A DNA stretch of 64,000 nt from Chitinophaga tropicalis (GCF_009758205.1 NZ_WRXN01000011.1:221437-285436); one strand, 5' to 3'; shown: positions 9,266-18,113, numbered from the stretch's first letter. Made by a program: numbers and translations. The notes: a model not told the origin generated them from the sequence alone.

Positions 9266-9900
9266 TGTAATAGCCCGGGTTCTTCCACTGTTTCCAGCAA
9301 TGCATATTTTTTGATCCAGCCCGTTACAGCGTCCAGCCCCTCCAGGCTTACCAGGTTGGTAAATACAAAAGGTCTTCCCTGCCTCATCTTACGGGCATCC
9401 CGCTCCATCACTTCCAGGCTGGCGCCTACATAAGGGGCAAGGTCCGTTTTATTGATCACCAGCAGGTCTGAACGGGTAATGCCCGGGCCTCCCTTACGGG
9501 GTATCTTATCTCCTTCCGCCACATCTATTACAAAGATGGTAAGGTCTGCCAGGTCAGGACTGAATGTAGCAGACAGATTATCTCCACCGCTTTCTATGAA
9601 GATGATCTCTACATCAGGAAACTTCGCGGCTATCTCTTCCACAGCTTCCAGGTTCATACTGGCATCTTCCCGGATAGCGGTATGCGGACAACCACCCGTT
9701 TCTACGCCTACGATCCTCTCTGCAGGCAACAGGCTGTTCTTCACCAGGAACTCAGCATCTTCTTTTGTATAAATATCGTTGGTGATCACGGCAAGGCTGT
9801 ATGTTTCATGCATACGGCGGGAAAGCCTTTCTATCAGCGCGGTCTTACCGGCGCCTACAGGCCCTGCCACACCTATTTTGATATATGAGCGTGTCTGCAT
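9262..9900 (-). CDS. ureG: Urease accessory GTPase UreG
   Basis: A 212-residue SIMIBI-class GTPase that delivers nickel to urease. I chose the ATG at 9900 because it leaves one base after the ureF stop and gives the usual family length; a further 22 upstream codons would overlap ureF. Motifs: GVAGPVGAGKTALIERL (P-loop), ESGGDNLSATFSPDL, GGCPHTAIREDASMN (the Cys-Pro-His nickel site) and VINKTDLAPYVGA (NKxD guanine specificity). No N-terminal His-rich extension is present. Confidence 0.96.
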   Translation of the reverse strand: MQTRSYIKIGVAGPVGAGKTALIERLSRRMHETYSLAVITNDIYTKEDAEFLVKNSLLPAERIVGVETGGCPHTAIREDASMNLEAVEEIAAKFPDVEIIFIESGGDNLSATFSPDLADLTIFVIDVAEGDKIPRKGGPGITRSDLLVINKTDLAPYVGASLEVMERDARKMRQGRPFVFTNLVSLEGLDAVTGWIKKYALLETVEEPGLLQ

Positions 9901-9901
9901 A

Positions 9902-10573
9902 TTATGACATATATAATCGTGAATACAGGCGCTGGTGCTGCATACTCCTGATATCGAAAGCAACACTGCAACGCCCTGCCAGGTGGCGGGGAATGGATTG
10001 CGTCCGCTCTGCCAGCTGTGGTAATAATGGCAACAGGGAATAAAGGATCTGCTGTCCCTGTTGTTGCCCTAACGGCACCAGCTTTACACTGTTGGTGACC
10101 ATACCGGTAGCAGCATTGTAATAAAATGCTGTCAGCGCTTCCTGTAAAGGAATACCGGACAGGCAGGCATATAGGCCAAAGGCAATACAATAATGCCCGT
10201 CAGCCTTCTGCATATATGCGTCAGCGATAGTATGCTTAATTAAAGGGGATAATACCTTCAATAAACGCACTCCCAGCTTCCGGCTGGCCTGCCTTAGCTC
10301 CTGCGGCGCTTTCAGGGCAGTGCACTCTTCGTCAATCAACAATAATGCTTCCACATCTGCCGCCTCCGTTGCTTTATATGCCAGGCACACAAACAGGGCA
10401 TCATTATAAGGCATATTATGTTCCAGCATATTGCGGATATATACGCCGGCATCTGCTGCATTCTTTATTAACCCCTGCTGTACACAGGTTTCCAGTCCGT
10501 TTGAATGTGTATAAGCTCCCACCGGTAAAGTAGGATCAGAAAGATGAAGCAGGTATGGTAACCATGGTTGCAT
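9902..10573 (-). CDS. ureF: Urease accessory protein UreF
   Basis: A 223-residue helical protein acting with UreD as a GTPase-regulating adaptor for UreG. The N-terminal LLHLSDPTLPVGAYTHSNGLE is the family signature (SD..LPxGxFxxSxGLE). QASRKLGVRLLKV and GHYCIAFGLYACLSGIPLQEAL are further conserved blocks. The stop lies one base from the ureG ATG and the start 6 bases after ureE, all consistent with one polycistronic message. Confidence 0.93.
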   Translation of the reverse strand: MQPWLPYLLHLSDPTLPVGAYTHSNGLETCVQQGLIKNAADAGVYIRNMLEHNMPYNDALFVCLAYKATEAADVEALLLIDEECTALKAPQELRQASRKLGVRLLKVLSPLIKHTIADAYMQKADGHYCIAFGLYACLSGIPLQEALTAFYYNAATGMVTNSVKLVPLGQQQGQQILYSLLPLLPQLAERTQSIPRHLAGRCSVAFDIRSMQHQRLYSRLYMS

Positions 10574-10579
10574 TGATAT

Positions 10580-11083
10580 CTATTTTGAAGCCAGCTGCAT
10601 GATCTTACTGAATAATGAACCGCTGCCGCCATGATCATGCGGCGCCACATTACTGCGCAGCATATTGGAAAGGATACGCTGCTCCTTTACAGGAGCATAA
10701 CCACGGGCCTCCAGCCAGCGGAACAACGGTTCCTCAAAAGGCGCCAGTACTTCTTCTCCTTCCAGGAAAAGTGGCAGGTGCTTGTTGCCTATCTCGTAAC
10801 AGATGGCTGCCATTTCAGCCATTCCGGCGGGCCTGAGTACAATAGCCGTTGCCGGTTGTATGTTAATGACAATAGCCCGTTGCTCATCCATCCACACAAT
10901 ATCTCCCTGTTGTAATTGCGGCGCTTCCCGCATAAATCGCAACGCTATTTCCTGCCTGCCTTCCGTATACCGGCGCAGCACTCTCTTAGCGGTTTCAAAC
11001 CATTCAATATGCAGCTGGTCTATACGCCTGTTCCCCAGCGCTATTGTACGGCTATTGCCTAATATGTTCTCTGCAATGATCAT
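10580..11083 (-). CDS. ureE: Urease accessory protein UreE (nickel metallochaperone)
   Basis: A 167-residue two-domain protein. The N-terminal half is the peptide-binding UreE domain (TAKRVLRRYTEGRQEIALR). The C-terminal half carries YEIGNKHLPLFLEGEE, whose His is the conserved interfacial nickel ligand. The tail has only a minimal HDHGG and not the long His-rich extension of Klebsiella UreE, so it is a short-tailed form. It sits 8 bases after ureC. Confidence 0.92.
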   Translation of the reverse strand: MIIAENILGNSRTIALGNRRIDQLHIEWFETAKRVLRRYTEGRQEIALRFMREAPQLQQGDIVWMDEQRAIVINIQPATAIVLRPAGMAEMAAICYEIGNKHLPLFLEGEEVLAPFEEPLFRWLEARGYAPVKEQRILSNMLRSNVAPHDHGGSGSLFSKIMQLASK

Positions 11084-11091
11084 AGCTTATA

Positions 11092-12807
11092 TTAAAACAG
11101 GAAATACCTCTGCGCCAGCGGCAATACTTCTGCCGGCTCGCAGGTGATCACTTTTCCATCTACAGAGACTTCATATGTTTCCGGGTTGACTGTGATCTCC
11201 GGTGTGCTGTTATTATGGATCAGGTCTTTCTTACCAATGTTCCGGCAGTTCTTTACCGGTAATACTATCTTCTGCAAACCATATTCCTGGGCTATGTTCT
11301 TTCCCGCCGCCGCCTGCGAAACAAAAGTGACACAGGTCTTATGCAATGCGCCGCCAAAGGCGCCAAACATTTCCCTGTACATAACAGGCTGCGGAGTAGG
11401 AATAGACGCATTAGGGTCTCCCATCCGGCTGCTGATGATCATGCCTCCTTTAATGATCATCTCCGGCTTGGCGCCGAACAGCGCAGGTTTCCACAACACA
11501 ATATCAGCCAGTTTACCAGGCTCCAGAGATCCCACATGCGCAGCTATACCATGTGTAATAGCCGGATTGATGGTATATTTCGCCACATAACGCTTAGCCC
11601 GGAAGTTATCATTGTTACCGTCTTCCGGCAAAGCGCCGCGTTGCTGTTTCATTTTATGGGCTGTTTGCCAGGTGCGGATGATCACCTCTCCTACCCTTCC
11701 CATAGCCTGGGAGTCTGAGCTCATCATGCTGAATACGCCCATATCATGTAGTATATCTTCTGCAGCAATGGTTTCCGGACGAATACGGGAATCTGCAAAG
11801 GCCACATCTTCCGGCACACTCTTATCCAGGTGATGACATACCATCAGCATGTCCAGGTGCTCATCTATTGTATTGACCGTATAAGGCCGCGTAGGATTGG
11901 TAGAAGATGGCAGTATGTTGGGATACATGGCGGCCCTGATTATATCAGGAGCATGCCCTCCGCCGGCGCCTTCAGTATGGTAAGTATGGATCACCCTGCC
12001 CTTGATAGCATTAATGGTGTCTTCCAGGAAACCGGATTCATTGAGTGTGTCTGTATGAATAGCTACCTGGACATCGTATTTATCTGCCGCTTTCAGAGAG
12101 GCATCTATTACCGCGGGAGAAGAGCCCCAGTCTTCATGTATCTTCAATCCCAAAGCGCCTGCCTCTATCTGTTCCCACAAAGGCGCTTCTGTTGCACAGT
12201 TCCCCTTACCAAGAAAACCCAGGTTCATAGGAAAAGCATCCGCAGCCTGCAGCATTTTACGGATGAACCATTTGCCGGGAGTAACAGTAGTGGCATTGGT
12301 ACCATCTGCCGGACCGGTGCCACCACCTATCATCGTGGTAATACCACTATGCAGGGCATGGGTGATCTGCTGGGGACTGATAAAGTGAATATGCGTATCA
12401 ATACCTCCGGCAGTAGCTATCAGGCCCGCGCCGCCATGTACTTCGGTCGATGCGCCGATGATCATGTCAGGATCTACTCCATCCATCGTATCCGGGTTAC
12501 CGGCCTTGCCTATACGCACTATCCTTCCGTCTTTAATACCAATATCTGCTTTCACTATCCCCCAGTGATCTATGATCATCACACTGGTGATCACCATATC
12601 CAGCACACCATTATCTCTAACGGCGGTAGACGACTGTGCCATACCGTCGCGGATGGTCTTACCTCCGCCAAATCTGGCTTCGTCTCCATATACAGTGTAG
12701 TCTTTTTCTATTTCAATGATGATGTCTGTATCTCCCAACCTGATCTTATCTCCTGTTGTGGGACCATACATTGCCGCATAGCGGTCACGGTTAATATGCA
12801 GGCTCAT
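11092..12807 (-). CDS. ureC: Urease subunit alpha (catalytic)
   Basis: A 571-residue catalytic subunit hydrolysing urea to ammonia and carbamate. All nickel-site features are visible: GIDTHIHFISPQ (two His ligands), GLKIHEDWGS with the Lys that is carbamylated to bridge both nickel ions, VAIHTDTLNESGF, HTYHTEGAGGGHAPD, the flap CHHLDKSVPEDVAFADSRIR, and SSDSQAMGR with the Asp ligand. Length is normal. The start overlaps the ureB stop by 4 bases. Separate gamma, beta and alpha genes show the three-subunit bacterial form, not the fused Helicobacter form. Confidence 0.98.
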   Translation of the reverse strand: MSLHINRDRYAAMYGPTTGDKIRLGDTDIIIEIEKDYTVYGDEARFGGGKTIRDGMAQSSTAVRDNGVLDMVITSVMIIDHWGIVKADIGIKDGRIVRIGKAGNPDTMDGVDPDMIIGASTEVHGGAGLIATAGGIDTHIHFISPQQITHALHSGITTMIGGGTGPADGTNATTVTPGKWFIRKMLQAADAFPMNLGFLGKGNCATEAPLWEQIEAGALGLKIHEDWGSSPAVIDASLKAADKYDVQVAIHTDTLNESGFLEDTINAIKGRVIHTYHTEGAGGGHAPDIIRAAMYPNILPSSTNPTRPYTVNTIDEHLDMLMVCHHLDKSVPEDVAFADSRIRPETIAAEDILHDMGVFSMMSSDSQAMGRVGEVIIRTWQTAHKMKQQRGALPEDGNNDNFRAKRYVAKYTINPAITHGIAAHVGSLEPGKLADIVLWKPALFGAKPEMIIKGGMIISSRMGDPNASIPTPQPVMYREMFGAFGGALHKTCVTFVSQAAAGKNIAQEYGLQKIVLPVKNCRNIGKKDLIHNNSTPEITVNPETYEVSVDGKVITCEPAEVLPLAQRYFLF

Positions 12808-13178
12808 TCGGGTTGATGTTTAAAGTTCAGCGTATTGATCTTTTCCATAGCTTTTTCACGGGCGCCGGTGTCTGTAGTACTGCCATTTACCAGGTTGTTC
12901 ATACCAAAGGCTTTCCGGGCGCCGCCCAATGCCACCAGCTCCACAGTCTTTTCTTCTCCTGGCTCAAAACGCACCGCCGTACCTGCCATGATGTTAAGCC
13001 GCATGCCAAAGGCAGCCTCCCGGTTAAACAGCAGCATGCGGTTCACCTCAAAGAAATGGCAATGAGAGCCTATCTGCACAGGCCTGTCGCCCGTATTGAC
13101 CACTTTTACAGTAGCGGTATCGCGGCTGGCGTTGGCATTGATAGTACCGGGGGCAATAAAGTATTCTCCTGGTATCAT
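12804..13178 (-). CDS. ureB: Urease subunit beta
   Basis: A 124-residue structural subunit. It begins MIPGEYFIAPGTINAN, the classic UreB start, and contains VKVVNTGDRPVQIGSHCHFFEVN, RLNIMAGTAVRFEPGEEKTVELV and the C-terminal block FGMNNLVNG. Its stop overlaps the ureC start. A 70-base gap, with two hairpins, separates it from ureA; this is the only long gap among the structural and accessory genes. Confidence 0.96.
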   Translation of the reverse strand: MIPGEYFIAPGTINANASRDTATVKVVNTGDRPVQIGSHCHFFEVNRMLLFNREAAFGMRLNIMAGTAVRFEPGEEKTVELVALGGARKAFGMNNLVNGSTTDTGAREKAMEKINTLNFKHQPE

Positions 13179-13212
13179 GAAAATTGAATTACAGGTTTAA
13201 GAATAATGTCTC

Positions 13213-13234
13213 AGTCTGGCCAGCAGGCCAGACT
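13213..13234 (-). other. Stem-loop in the ureA-ureB gap
   Basis: A perfect 9-base inverted repeat, AGTCTGGCC / GGCCAGACT, with a 4-base loop. It has no T run and so is not a classic terminator. It stands 35 bases upstream of ureB and 4 bases from a second hairpin. A role in mRNA processing or in setting subunit ratios is inference. Confidence 0.6.
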
Positions 13235-13238
13235 ACTC

Positions 13239-13260
13239 CCAATAAGATTTATCTTATTGG
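13239..13260 (-). other. Stem-loop spanning the ureA stop codon
   Basis: A perfect 10-base inverted repeat, CCAATAAGAT / ATCTTATTGG with a 2-base centre, covers the last codons and stop of ureA. It is either a hairpin in the message or a palindromic protein site; the sequence does not decide between these. Confidence 0.55.
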
Positions 13261-13551
13261 ATGATGTACCGTTACCAGTTTGGAGCCGTCCGGGAAAGTA
13301 GCTTCGATCTGGATCTCGTCTATCATTTCAGGTACGCCTTCCATGACATCTTCCCTTGTAAGGATAGTAGCGCCATACTGCATCAGTTTTGCCACTGTCA
13401 GTCCATCCCTTGCCGCTTCCTGTAAACGGCTGCTTATAAGCGCTATAGCTTCCGGGTAATTCAGTTTCACTCCTCTGGCCTTCCTTTTCTCCGCAAGTTC
13501 CCCCGCCAGGTATAACAACAGTTTTTCTGTTTCCCTTGCTGTTAAATGCAT
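13249..13551 (-). CDS. ureA: Urease subunit gamma
   Basis: A 100-residue protein with the UreA signatures MHLTARETEKLLLYLAGELAEKR (start), LNYPEAIALIS, DGLTVAKLMQYG and IQIEATFPDGSKLVTVHHPI (end). It is the first gene of the urease operon; the ppc terminator lies about 95 bases upstream, so the operon promoter should fall in that gap. No perfect consensus box was found there. Confidence 0.97.
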   Translation of the reverse strand: MHLTARETEKLLLYLAGELAEKRKARGVKLNYPEAIALISSRLQEAARDGLTVAKLMQYGATILTREDVMEGVPEMIDEIQIEATFPDGSKLVTVHHPIR

Positions 13552-13644
13552 GTTGGTTGATTATAAATTGATCTGAAATGGGTTAAGATATTTTAGTGCC
13601 TTCCTGAGCTGTTAATTTACGAATTTTTAACTGCTCTCTCTATC

Positions 13645-13684
13645 AAAAAAAAAGCTTTTGCCCCAGGGAGGCAAAAGCTTTTTA
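13645..13684 (-). terminator. Rho-independent terminator of ppc
   Basis: A 13-base stem with the core GCTTTTGCC / GGCAAAAGC and a 7-base loop, followed on the minus strand by a run of nine T. The same stem core recurs in two other terminators of this window. Confidence 0.9.
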
Positions 13685-13705
13685 AGTAGTTTTAAACCAG
13701 GTCTT

Positions 13706-16285
13706 TTATGCAGAGTTCCTTCCGGCATTGATAATACCGAAAGAACAGCGTACTACCAGTTTCTCATATGTTTCTTTCAATCCATTCCCATTTCCTGACT
13801 CATTCAGCTCACGGATACGGGACAATGCATACTGCTGTACCGTCAGCAGCGGCAGCACTATACGCTCACGCATCTGGATAGATAACTGGTCTATAGGACT
13901 GGAAGCCATCAGCTCAGGTTCTCCTGCCAGCTTGAGAATATATTCACGGGTACGGAGATATTCATTATAGATCATATTCCATACTTCACCAAACCTTGGA
14001 TCTTTACCATAGGCGGCCGTGAGCGGGAAATAGCTTTTCTTCATGGCCATCTGGCAGTTGTCCAGCAGCGTGCGGAAGAAAAGGGAATTCTTATGCAGTT
14101 TTACCAGGGCATCCCATTTACCGGCTTTTTCAAGCTGCTCCAGTGCAGCGCCTACGCCATAATAGCCAGGCACATTCTGTTTTATCTGGCTCCAGGCGCC
14201 TACATAAGGCACTGCCCTCAGGTCATTCAGGTTTAACTTGGCGGCTGCATTCCTTTTGGACGGACGGCTGCCTATATTTGTTTCTGCATAATAACGCAGC
14301 GGACTGGCATGGTCCAGGTAATCCAGGAAGTCAGGATGGTGCTTCAGCTTATTAAAAGCTGCATATCCTTCATCTGCCAGCGCCTGTAGCAGGCTTTCTT
14401 CTTCCTCCGTCAATGTCTTTTCCCTGGAAGAGAAAAGCTCATTGGCAATACCGGCATGTACCAGCTGTTCCATATTGAACTGTGCAGAATCTACAGTACC
14501 GAAATTGGAACTGATGGTCTGCCCCTGAATGGTAAGCTGTATTTCCTTATTGGCAATATTTTTTCCCATGGAAGCATAGAACTGGTGGGTCTTACCACCA
14601 CCTCTTGCAGGAGGGCCCCCGCGGCCGTCAAAGAATACCACATCAATTTCATATTCACGGGAAATACGGGTCAGTTCTTCTTTGGCCTTATAAATGCTCC
14701 AGTTGGCCATCAGGTAACCACCATCCTTGGTACCGTCAGAGAAGCCCAGCATGATGGTCTGTTTATTAGAGCGGCGCTCCAGGTGCTCCCGGTAAGCGGT
14801 ATTGTCATACAATGCGCGCATTACATCGCCGGCGGCACGGAGATCGTCTATTGTCTCAAACAGCGGCACAATATCAACGCTCAATGCCTCTTTCTTCCAG
14901 CCACTCAGCAGGAACAGGCCATATACCTCCATAATATCCAGGGCGCTGGTACTATGGCTGATAATATAACGATGACAGCCAAATTCACCATTGTTCTGCT
15001 GGATAGTTTCTATTGCGGCAATAGTAGCCAGTGTATCCTTATGCAACGGGTCCTTCAGCAGGGATGCATCGGCAGGCCTGTCTACTTTCAGCAATGCGCT
15101 GATCTTTTCATTGTCAGACAGATCTTTGTAATTGGCCGGCAGTACGTCAGAAGCAGCGGCAATGGCAGCCAGCAGCGGACCGTGAACTGAGCTGTCCTGG
15201 CGAATGTCCAGGGTAGCAAAGAAAAGCCCGAAAAGTTCTACCCGGCTTACCAGGTCGTCCAGCAGGGTAAGGAAGAGACCATTATTCTCTTCTATCAGTA
15301 TCATGCGGATGCCTGCCAGCGTGTCCAGTATTTCCTGGCGGGTAAGATTTGTTTTCTGGCCAGGAATGAACAGGTTGCTGTACAGCTGCTGTTCCAGCGC
15401 CTGCAGCTCATGCTCAATTCCTTTGAAAGTGAGCCTGCGTTTCAGACGGCGCACATCCAGGTAATAACATTTTATAATAGCGGTGCGCAGGGCGTCAGCC
15501 ACACGCAGGGTAGTTTCTGCATTAACAAAGGGATTCCCGTCACGGTCGCCGCCAGGCCAGAAGCCCATCCTGATCACCGGATTGTTGCCATTGACAACGC
15601 CCGGGAACTGCGACTTCAGCTTGGATACGATACGGCCTCCGGCCGGGTAGAAAGTATTTTCCAGGAACCATATCAGGCTCACGCCTTCATCATATGGTGT
15701 TGGCTTTTCCTTCTTGAAGAAAGGAGTTTTGCCCAGTTGCTGGAGGTAAGAATTTACCTGGGAAGTATTTTCATTGATCAGCGCACGGGACAGATCATTA
15801 ATGATAGTCAGTACACTGCCGGGATAAAACTGTGTGGGGTGAGCTGTCAGTACCAGCCTTACAGAGAAGTCCTGCAGCTTCTTTGCCAGCTGCTCTTCCG
15901 CCTGCTCTGCCGTGATCTCAGACAACAGGTGACTGAGAGAGCCGGCTCCATGCATATCATGGATGCTGCGGAAAGCGGCATCTTCCAATGCATCGAACAA
16001 TACCACCTGCCTTTCAGCATATTGTATAAAACGGAACATCAGGTCTATTTCCTGTTGTTCATTGCTGCAGGTGGTATACTGCCTGAAATAAGAACTGAGC
16101 ACTTCCTGGGGACTTTTCTCCTTCCCATATCCTTCTTCACAATGAATAAGGAACAGTGAAAGGAAGACGCCGGTTTTCTCTACCTTATGGAAAGGCAATG
16201 CAGTAAAAAGACTATTGTATAACTGGAACTTGGTGCCGACCAGACTCTTGAACAATTGCAAGGTGTTATTAACCGGTGCTTCCAT
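13706..16285 (-). CDS. ppc: Phosphoenolpyruvate carboxylase
   Basis: An 859-residue enzyme carboxylating PEP with bicarbonate to oxaloacetate (anaplerosis). Visible motifs: VLTAHPTQFYPG with the catalytic His, MGFWPGGDRDGNPFV (substrate block), LGFSDGTKDGGYLMANW and FFDGRGGPPARGGG (mobile loop). The His block reads HPTQ where most enzymes have HPTE, and the SDGTKDGG loop also departs from the usual SDSxKDAG; the protein is otherwise full length, so this is probably a lineage variant. The C-terminal NAGRNSA replaces the usual NTG end. It is monocistronic, with its own terminator. Confidence 0.94.
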   Translation of the reverse strand: MEAPVNNTLQLFKSLVGTKFQLYNSLFTALPFHKVEKTGVFLSLFLIHCEEGYGKEKSPQEVLSSYFRQYTTCSNEQQEIDLMFRFIQYAERQVVLFDALEDAAFRSIHDMHGAGSLSHLLSEITAEQAEEQLAKKLQDFSVRLVLTAHPTQFYPGSVLTIINDLSRALINENTSQVNSYLQQLGKTPFFKKEKPTPYDEGVSLIWFLENTFYPAGGRIVSKLKSQFPGVVNGNNPVIRMGFWPGGDRDGNPFVNAETTLRVADALRTAIIKCYYLDVRRLKRRLTFKGIEHELQALEQQLYSNLFIPGQKTNLTRQEILDTLAGIRMILIEENNGLFLTLLDDLVSRVELFGLFFATLDIRQDSSVHGPLLAAIAAASDVLPANYKDLSDNEKISALLKVDRPADASLLKDPLHKDTLATIAAIETIQQNNGEFGCHRYIISHSTSALDIMEVYGLFLLSGWKKEALSVDIVPLFETIDDLRAAGDVMRALYDNTAYREHLERRSNKQTIMLGFSDGTKDGGYLMANWSIYKAKEELTRISREYEIDVVFFDGRGGPPARGGGKTHQFYASMGKNIANKEIQLTIQGQTISSNFGTVDSAQFNMEQLVHAGIANELFSSREKTLTEEEESLLQALADEGYAAFNKLKHHPDFLDYLDHASPLRYYAETNIGSRPSKRNAAAKLNLNDLRAVPYVGAWSQIKQNVPGYYGVGAALEQLEKAGKWDALVKLHKNSLFFRTLLDNCQMAMKKSYFPLTAAYGKDPRFGEVWNMIYNEYLRTREYILKLAGEPELMASSPIDQLSIQMRERIVLPLLTVQQYALSRIRELNESGNGNGLKETYEKLVVRCSFGIINAGRNSA

Positions 16286-16397
16286 AACTAATTTTCGTAA
16301 TTTTTAATGATCCCTAGCTAACCGGGAGATAAAATTAGTATAAAATCCTCACAAACTAGAAATAGTTTAGCTGAATTCCGTTTTTTTTAGAGAATGT

Positions 16398-16431
16398 CAA
16401 ATTTAACTCACTACATGCTAAAAAACTACAA
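16398..16431 (-). promoter_or_regulatory. Candidate ppc promoter
   Basis: On the minus strand TAAATTTG matches the Bacteroidota -7 box TAnnTTTG exactly, about 105 bases before the ppc ATG. The upstream TTG is 23 bases away, longer than the usual 19-20, so the call is tentative. Confidence 0.35.
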
Positions 16432-16460
16432 TGGGTTTTTATATAAATGTTAATAAATAA

Positions 16461-16483
16461 GGCCACGGAACAGGTCCGTGGCC
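16461..16483 (-). terminator. Terminator after the TonB gene
   Basis: A perfect 9-base stem, GGCCACGGA / TCCGTGGCC, with a 5-base loop, about 90 bases beyond the TonB stop. A T-rich stretch follows on the minus strand and a short T run on the plus strand. Confidence 0.75.
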
Positions 16484-16570
16484 TTTTGCATGTCCCCCCG
16501 TTTGTTGAGAGATAGTTGTGTTAAACAAGTAAAATGAATGAGTAAAAAATGGTCAGTATTGTTTCCTCTT

Positions 16571-17410
16571 TTAGTTTATCTGAAAGCCAATTGGCAAATT
16601 AAATCTGACACTTACAGACTGGCCATTCTGACGGCCGGGTATCCATTTAGGCATGGACTTTACCACACGAATAGCTTCCTGCTCCAGTCCTCCGCCTTTA
16701 GGAGCGCCTACAGTCTCCACATGACTGATCTTTCCTTCGTTGTCTATTACAAACTGCACAAATACTTTTCCTTCAATACCATTTTCTATAGCCATCTGCG
16801 GATAGTGTATATTCCTGCTGAGATATTTCCCTAAGGCCTCTTCTCCACCGGGAAATTTAGGCATGACCTCCACCCAGGTTAAAGGATCACTGTGCACCTC
16901 TGTCTTCGGAGGTTCTACAACCGGCCCGCTACCACCGGGAGTACCCACAAACGGATTGTTATCTGCACCGTTCGGATCACCAACAGCATTTACCACATCT
17001 ATCCTCTTATTGAACATACTGTCTACCGGCAGCACTTCATCTTCAGGACGGACCTTATCATCTTCTACAATCTGCGGAGGGGTAACTCTAACGGATGAAG
17101 CGGCCGGCGGTGGAGGAGCGGAAGGAGGCGGAGGTGGCGGTGTTACAGGCTTTTCCGGCTCTTCAGTGAGCTGCTTCATTTCAGGTGTATCAAAAACTTC
17201 TACAATTCGTTTAGGCGTTTCCGCAGCCATCAGCTTATTATTCACTACATATCCGCCAATGATCACCAAAGCAATGGAAGCCGTGCCTACAATGGCATTG
17301 CGCACCCGCCTGTCTGCTGTTCTCCGGAGATCATATGCACCATAGTCTTTGTTACGTCCCTCAAAAAGAATGTCGAGAAAATCTGTTCTCTGGTTGTTCG
17401 TTGTATTCAT
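16571..17410 (-). CDS. TonB-type energy transducer
   Basis: A 279-residue inner-membrane protein linking the proton-motive force to outer-membrane receptors. I start at the ATG at 17410 (MNTTNNQRTDFLDILF) because the Bacteroidota TonB pattern FEGRNKDYGAYDLRR follows at once; a start 15 codons upstream is possible. One membrane segment (about 40-60) precedes a Pro-rich periplasmic spacer (PVTPPPPPPSAPPPP) and a C-terminal TonB domain with FPGGEEALGKYLSRNIHYP, GKVFVQFVIDNEGKI and RFNLPIGFQI. No ExbB/ExbD genes are adjacent. A divergent TonB-dependent receptor gene lies upstream. Confidence 0.9.
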   Translation of the reverse strand: MNTTNNQRTDFLDILFEGRNKDYGAYDLRRTADRRVRNAIVGTASIALVIIGGYVVNNKLMAAETPKRIVEVFDTPEMKQLTEEPEKPVTPPPPPPSAPPPPAASSVRVTPPQIVEDDKVRPEDEVLPVDSMFNKRIDVVNAVGDPNGADNNPFVGTPGGSGPVVEPPKTEVHSDPLTWVEVMPKFPGGEEALGKYLSRNIHYPQMAIENGIEGKVFVQFVIDNEGKISHVETVGAPKGGGLEQEAIRVVKSMPKWIPGRQNGQSVSVRFNLPIGFQIN

Positions 17411-17487
17411 GGGATAAACATTTACAATAGAGATGCAGGTGAAATATTTTTCCATAAGAGATTTTAAAAAATCTTTATGATCTCCTG

Positions 17488-17519
17488 TAAAAAGATAAGA
17501 CCCGCATTGATACTGCGGG
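17488..17519 (-). terminator. Terminator-like hairpin in the TonB gene leader
   Basis: CCCGCA / TGCGGG around a 7-base loop, followed on the minus strand by CTTATCTTTTT. It lies 77 bases upstream of the TonB start and about 470 bases downstream of a good minus-strand promoter. It may end a small RNA or attenuate TonB transcription. Confidence 0.45.
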
Positions 17520-17989
17520 CCTTAATACCATGAAAAGGTAAAACTGTTTTTGGGGTAACGTACACCATTCCAGATTGATATCCGGCTTGGGATCACCTAT
17601 TTGCTAAAGGAAGTATTCACTACTTTTCAGAGCATAACAATACCTGTTATGATAAATGACTTTTATAATGAAATAATGTAAGGAATATTTTCTGTGAGAT
17701 AATGCCAGGGGAAGCGGGAGTATATTACATATAATTTACCACCAATAAATCTGCAATACACTTTCCCCGCCAACCAGACCGGCATTTTTATTTACAGCTT
17801 AAGCAAGCAAGAACTTTGTTAACACAAATGGTCACATTATGAAAACCACCACGTTGTTTATGCATGTGCATCTTATAAACAGTTTTTGATTTTTACGTGC
17901 TGAAAAAACTACTCTATTGGTGAGGCAGAGCATGGAGAGTATTCAGCATTTCTCTCCGGTGGTGGTAATTTCTAATAGTCTACTGATTC
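17520..17989 (-). ncRNA. Untranslated leader or small RNA upstream of the TonB gene
   Basis: This gene-free stretch lies between a near-perfect minus-strand promoter (17996-18026) and a terminator-like hairpin (17488-17519), so it should be transcribed. It has no long open frame. Two tiny ones exist on the minus strand: an 11-residue frame after a GGAGAGAA stretch (MLNTLHALPHQ, near 17950) and a 27-residue frame at 17788-17871 (MHMHKQRGGF...). I recognise no Rfam-type family. It could be a small RNA or a long regulated leader. Confidence 0.35.
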
Positions 17990-17995
17990 TGTAGA

Positions 17996-18026
17996 CAAAT
18001 ATACAGCAACCATTTATATTTCCAAA
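17996..18026 (-). promoter_or_regulatory. Promoter reading toward the TonB gene
   Basis: On the minus strand TTTG (18023-18026), a 19-base spacer and TATATTTG (17996-18003): an exact match to the Bacteroidota housekeeping consensus TTTG-N19-TAnnTTTG. The predicted start near 17989 implies a leader of about 580 bases before TonB. Confidence 0.65.
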
Positions 18027-18082
18027 TTCATGATTGCATTTTTTTAAAAAAACATTTTTCCTGTCTGGAAGGAAATTACAAT

Positions 18083-18090
18083 TAGCTTTG
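18083..18090 (+). promoter_or_regulatory. Candidate -7 box of the TonB-dependent receptor gene
   Basis: TAGCTTTG matches TAnnTTTG. The upstream TTTC at 18057 is 22 bases away, a weak -33 element. Transcription would start only about 17 bases before the receptor ATG. Confidence 0.4.
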
Positions 18091-18113
18091 AATCATACAG
18101 AAGATATCTGATA

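Noticed and set aside
11830..12816. A 328-codon open frame antisense to ureC
   Set aside because: ureC is intact and conserved on the other strand; the antisense translation shows no family features.
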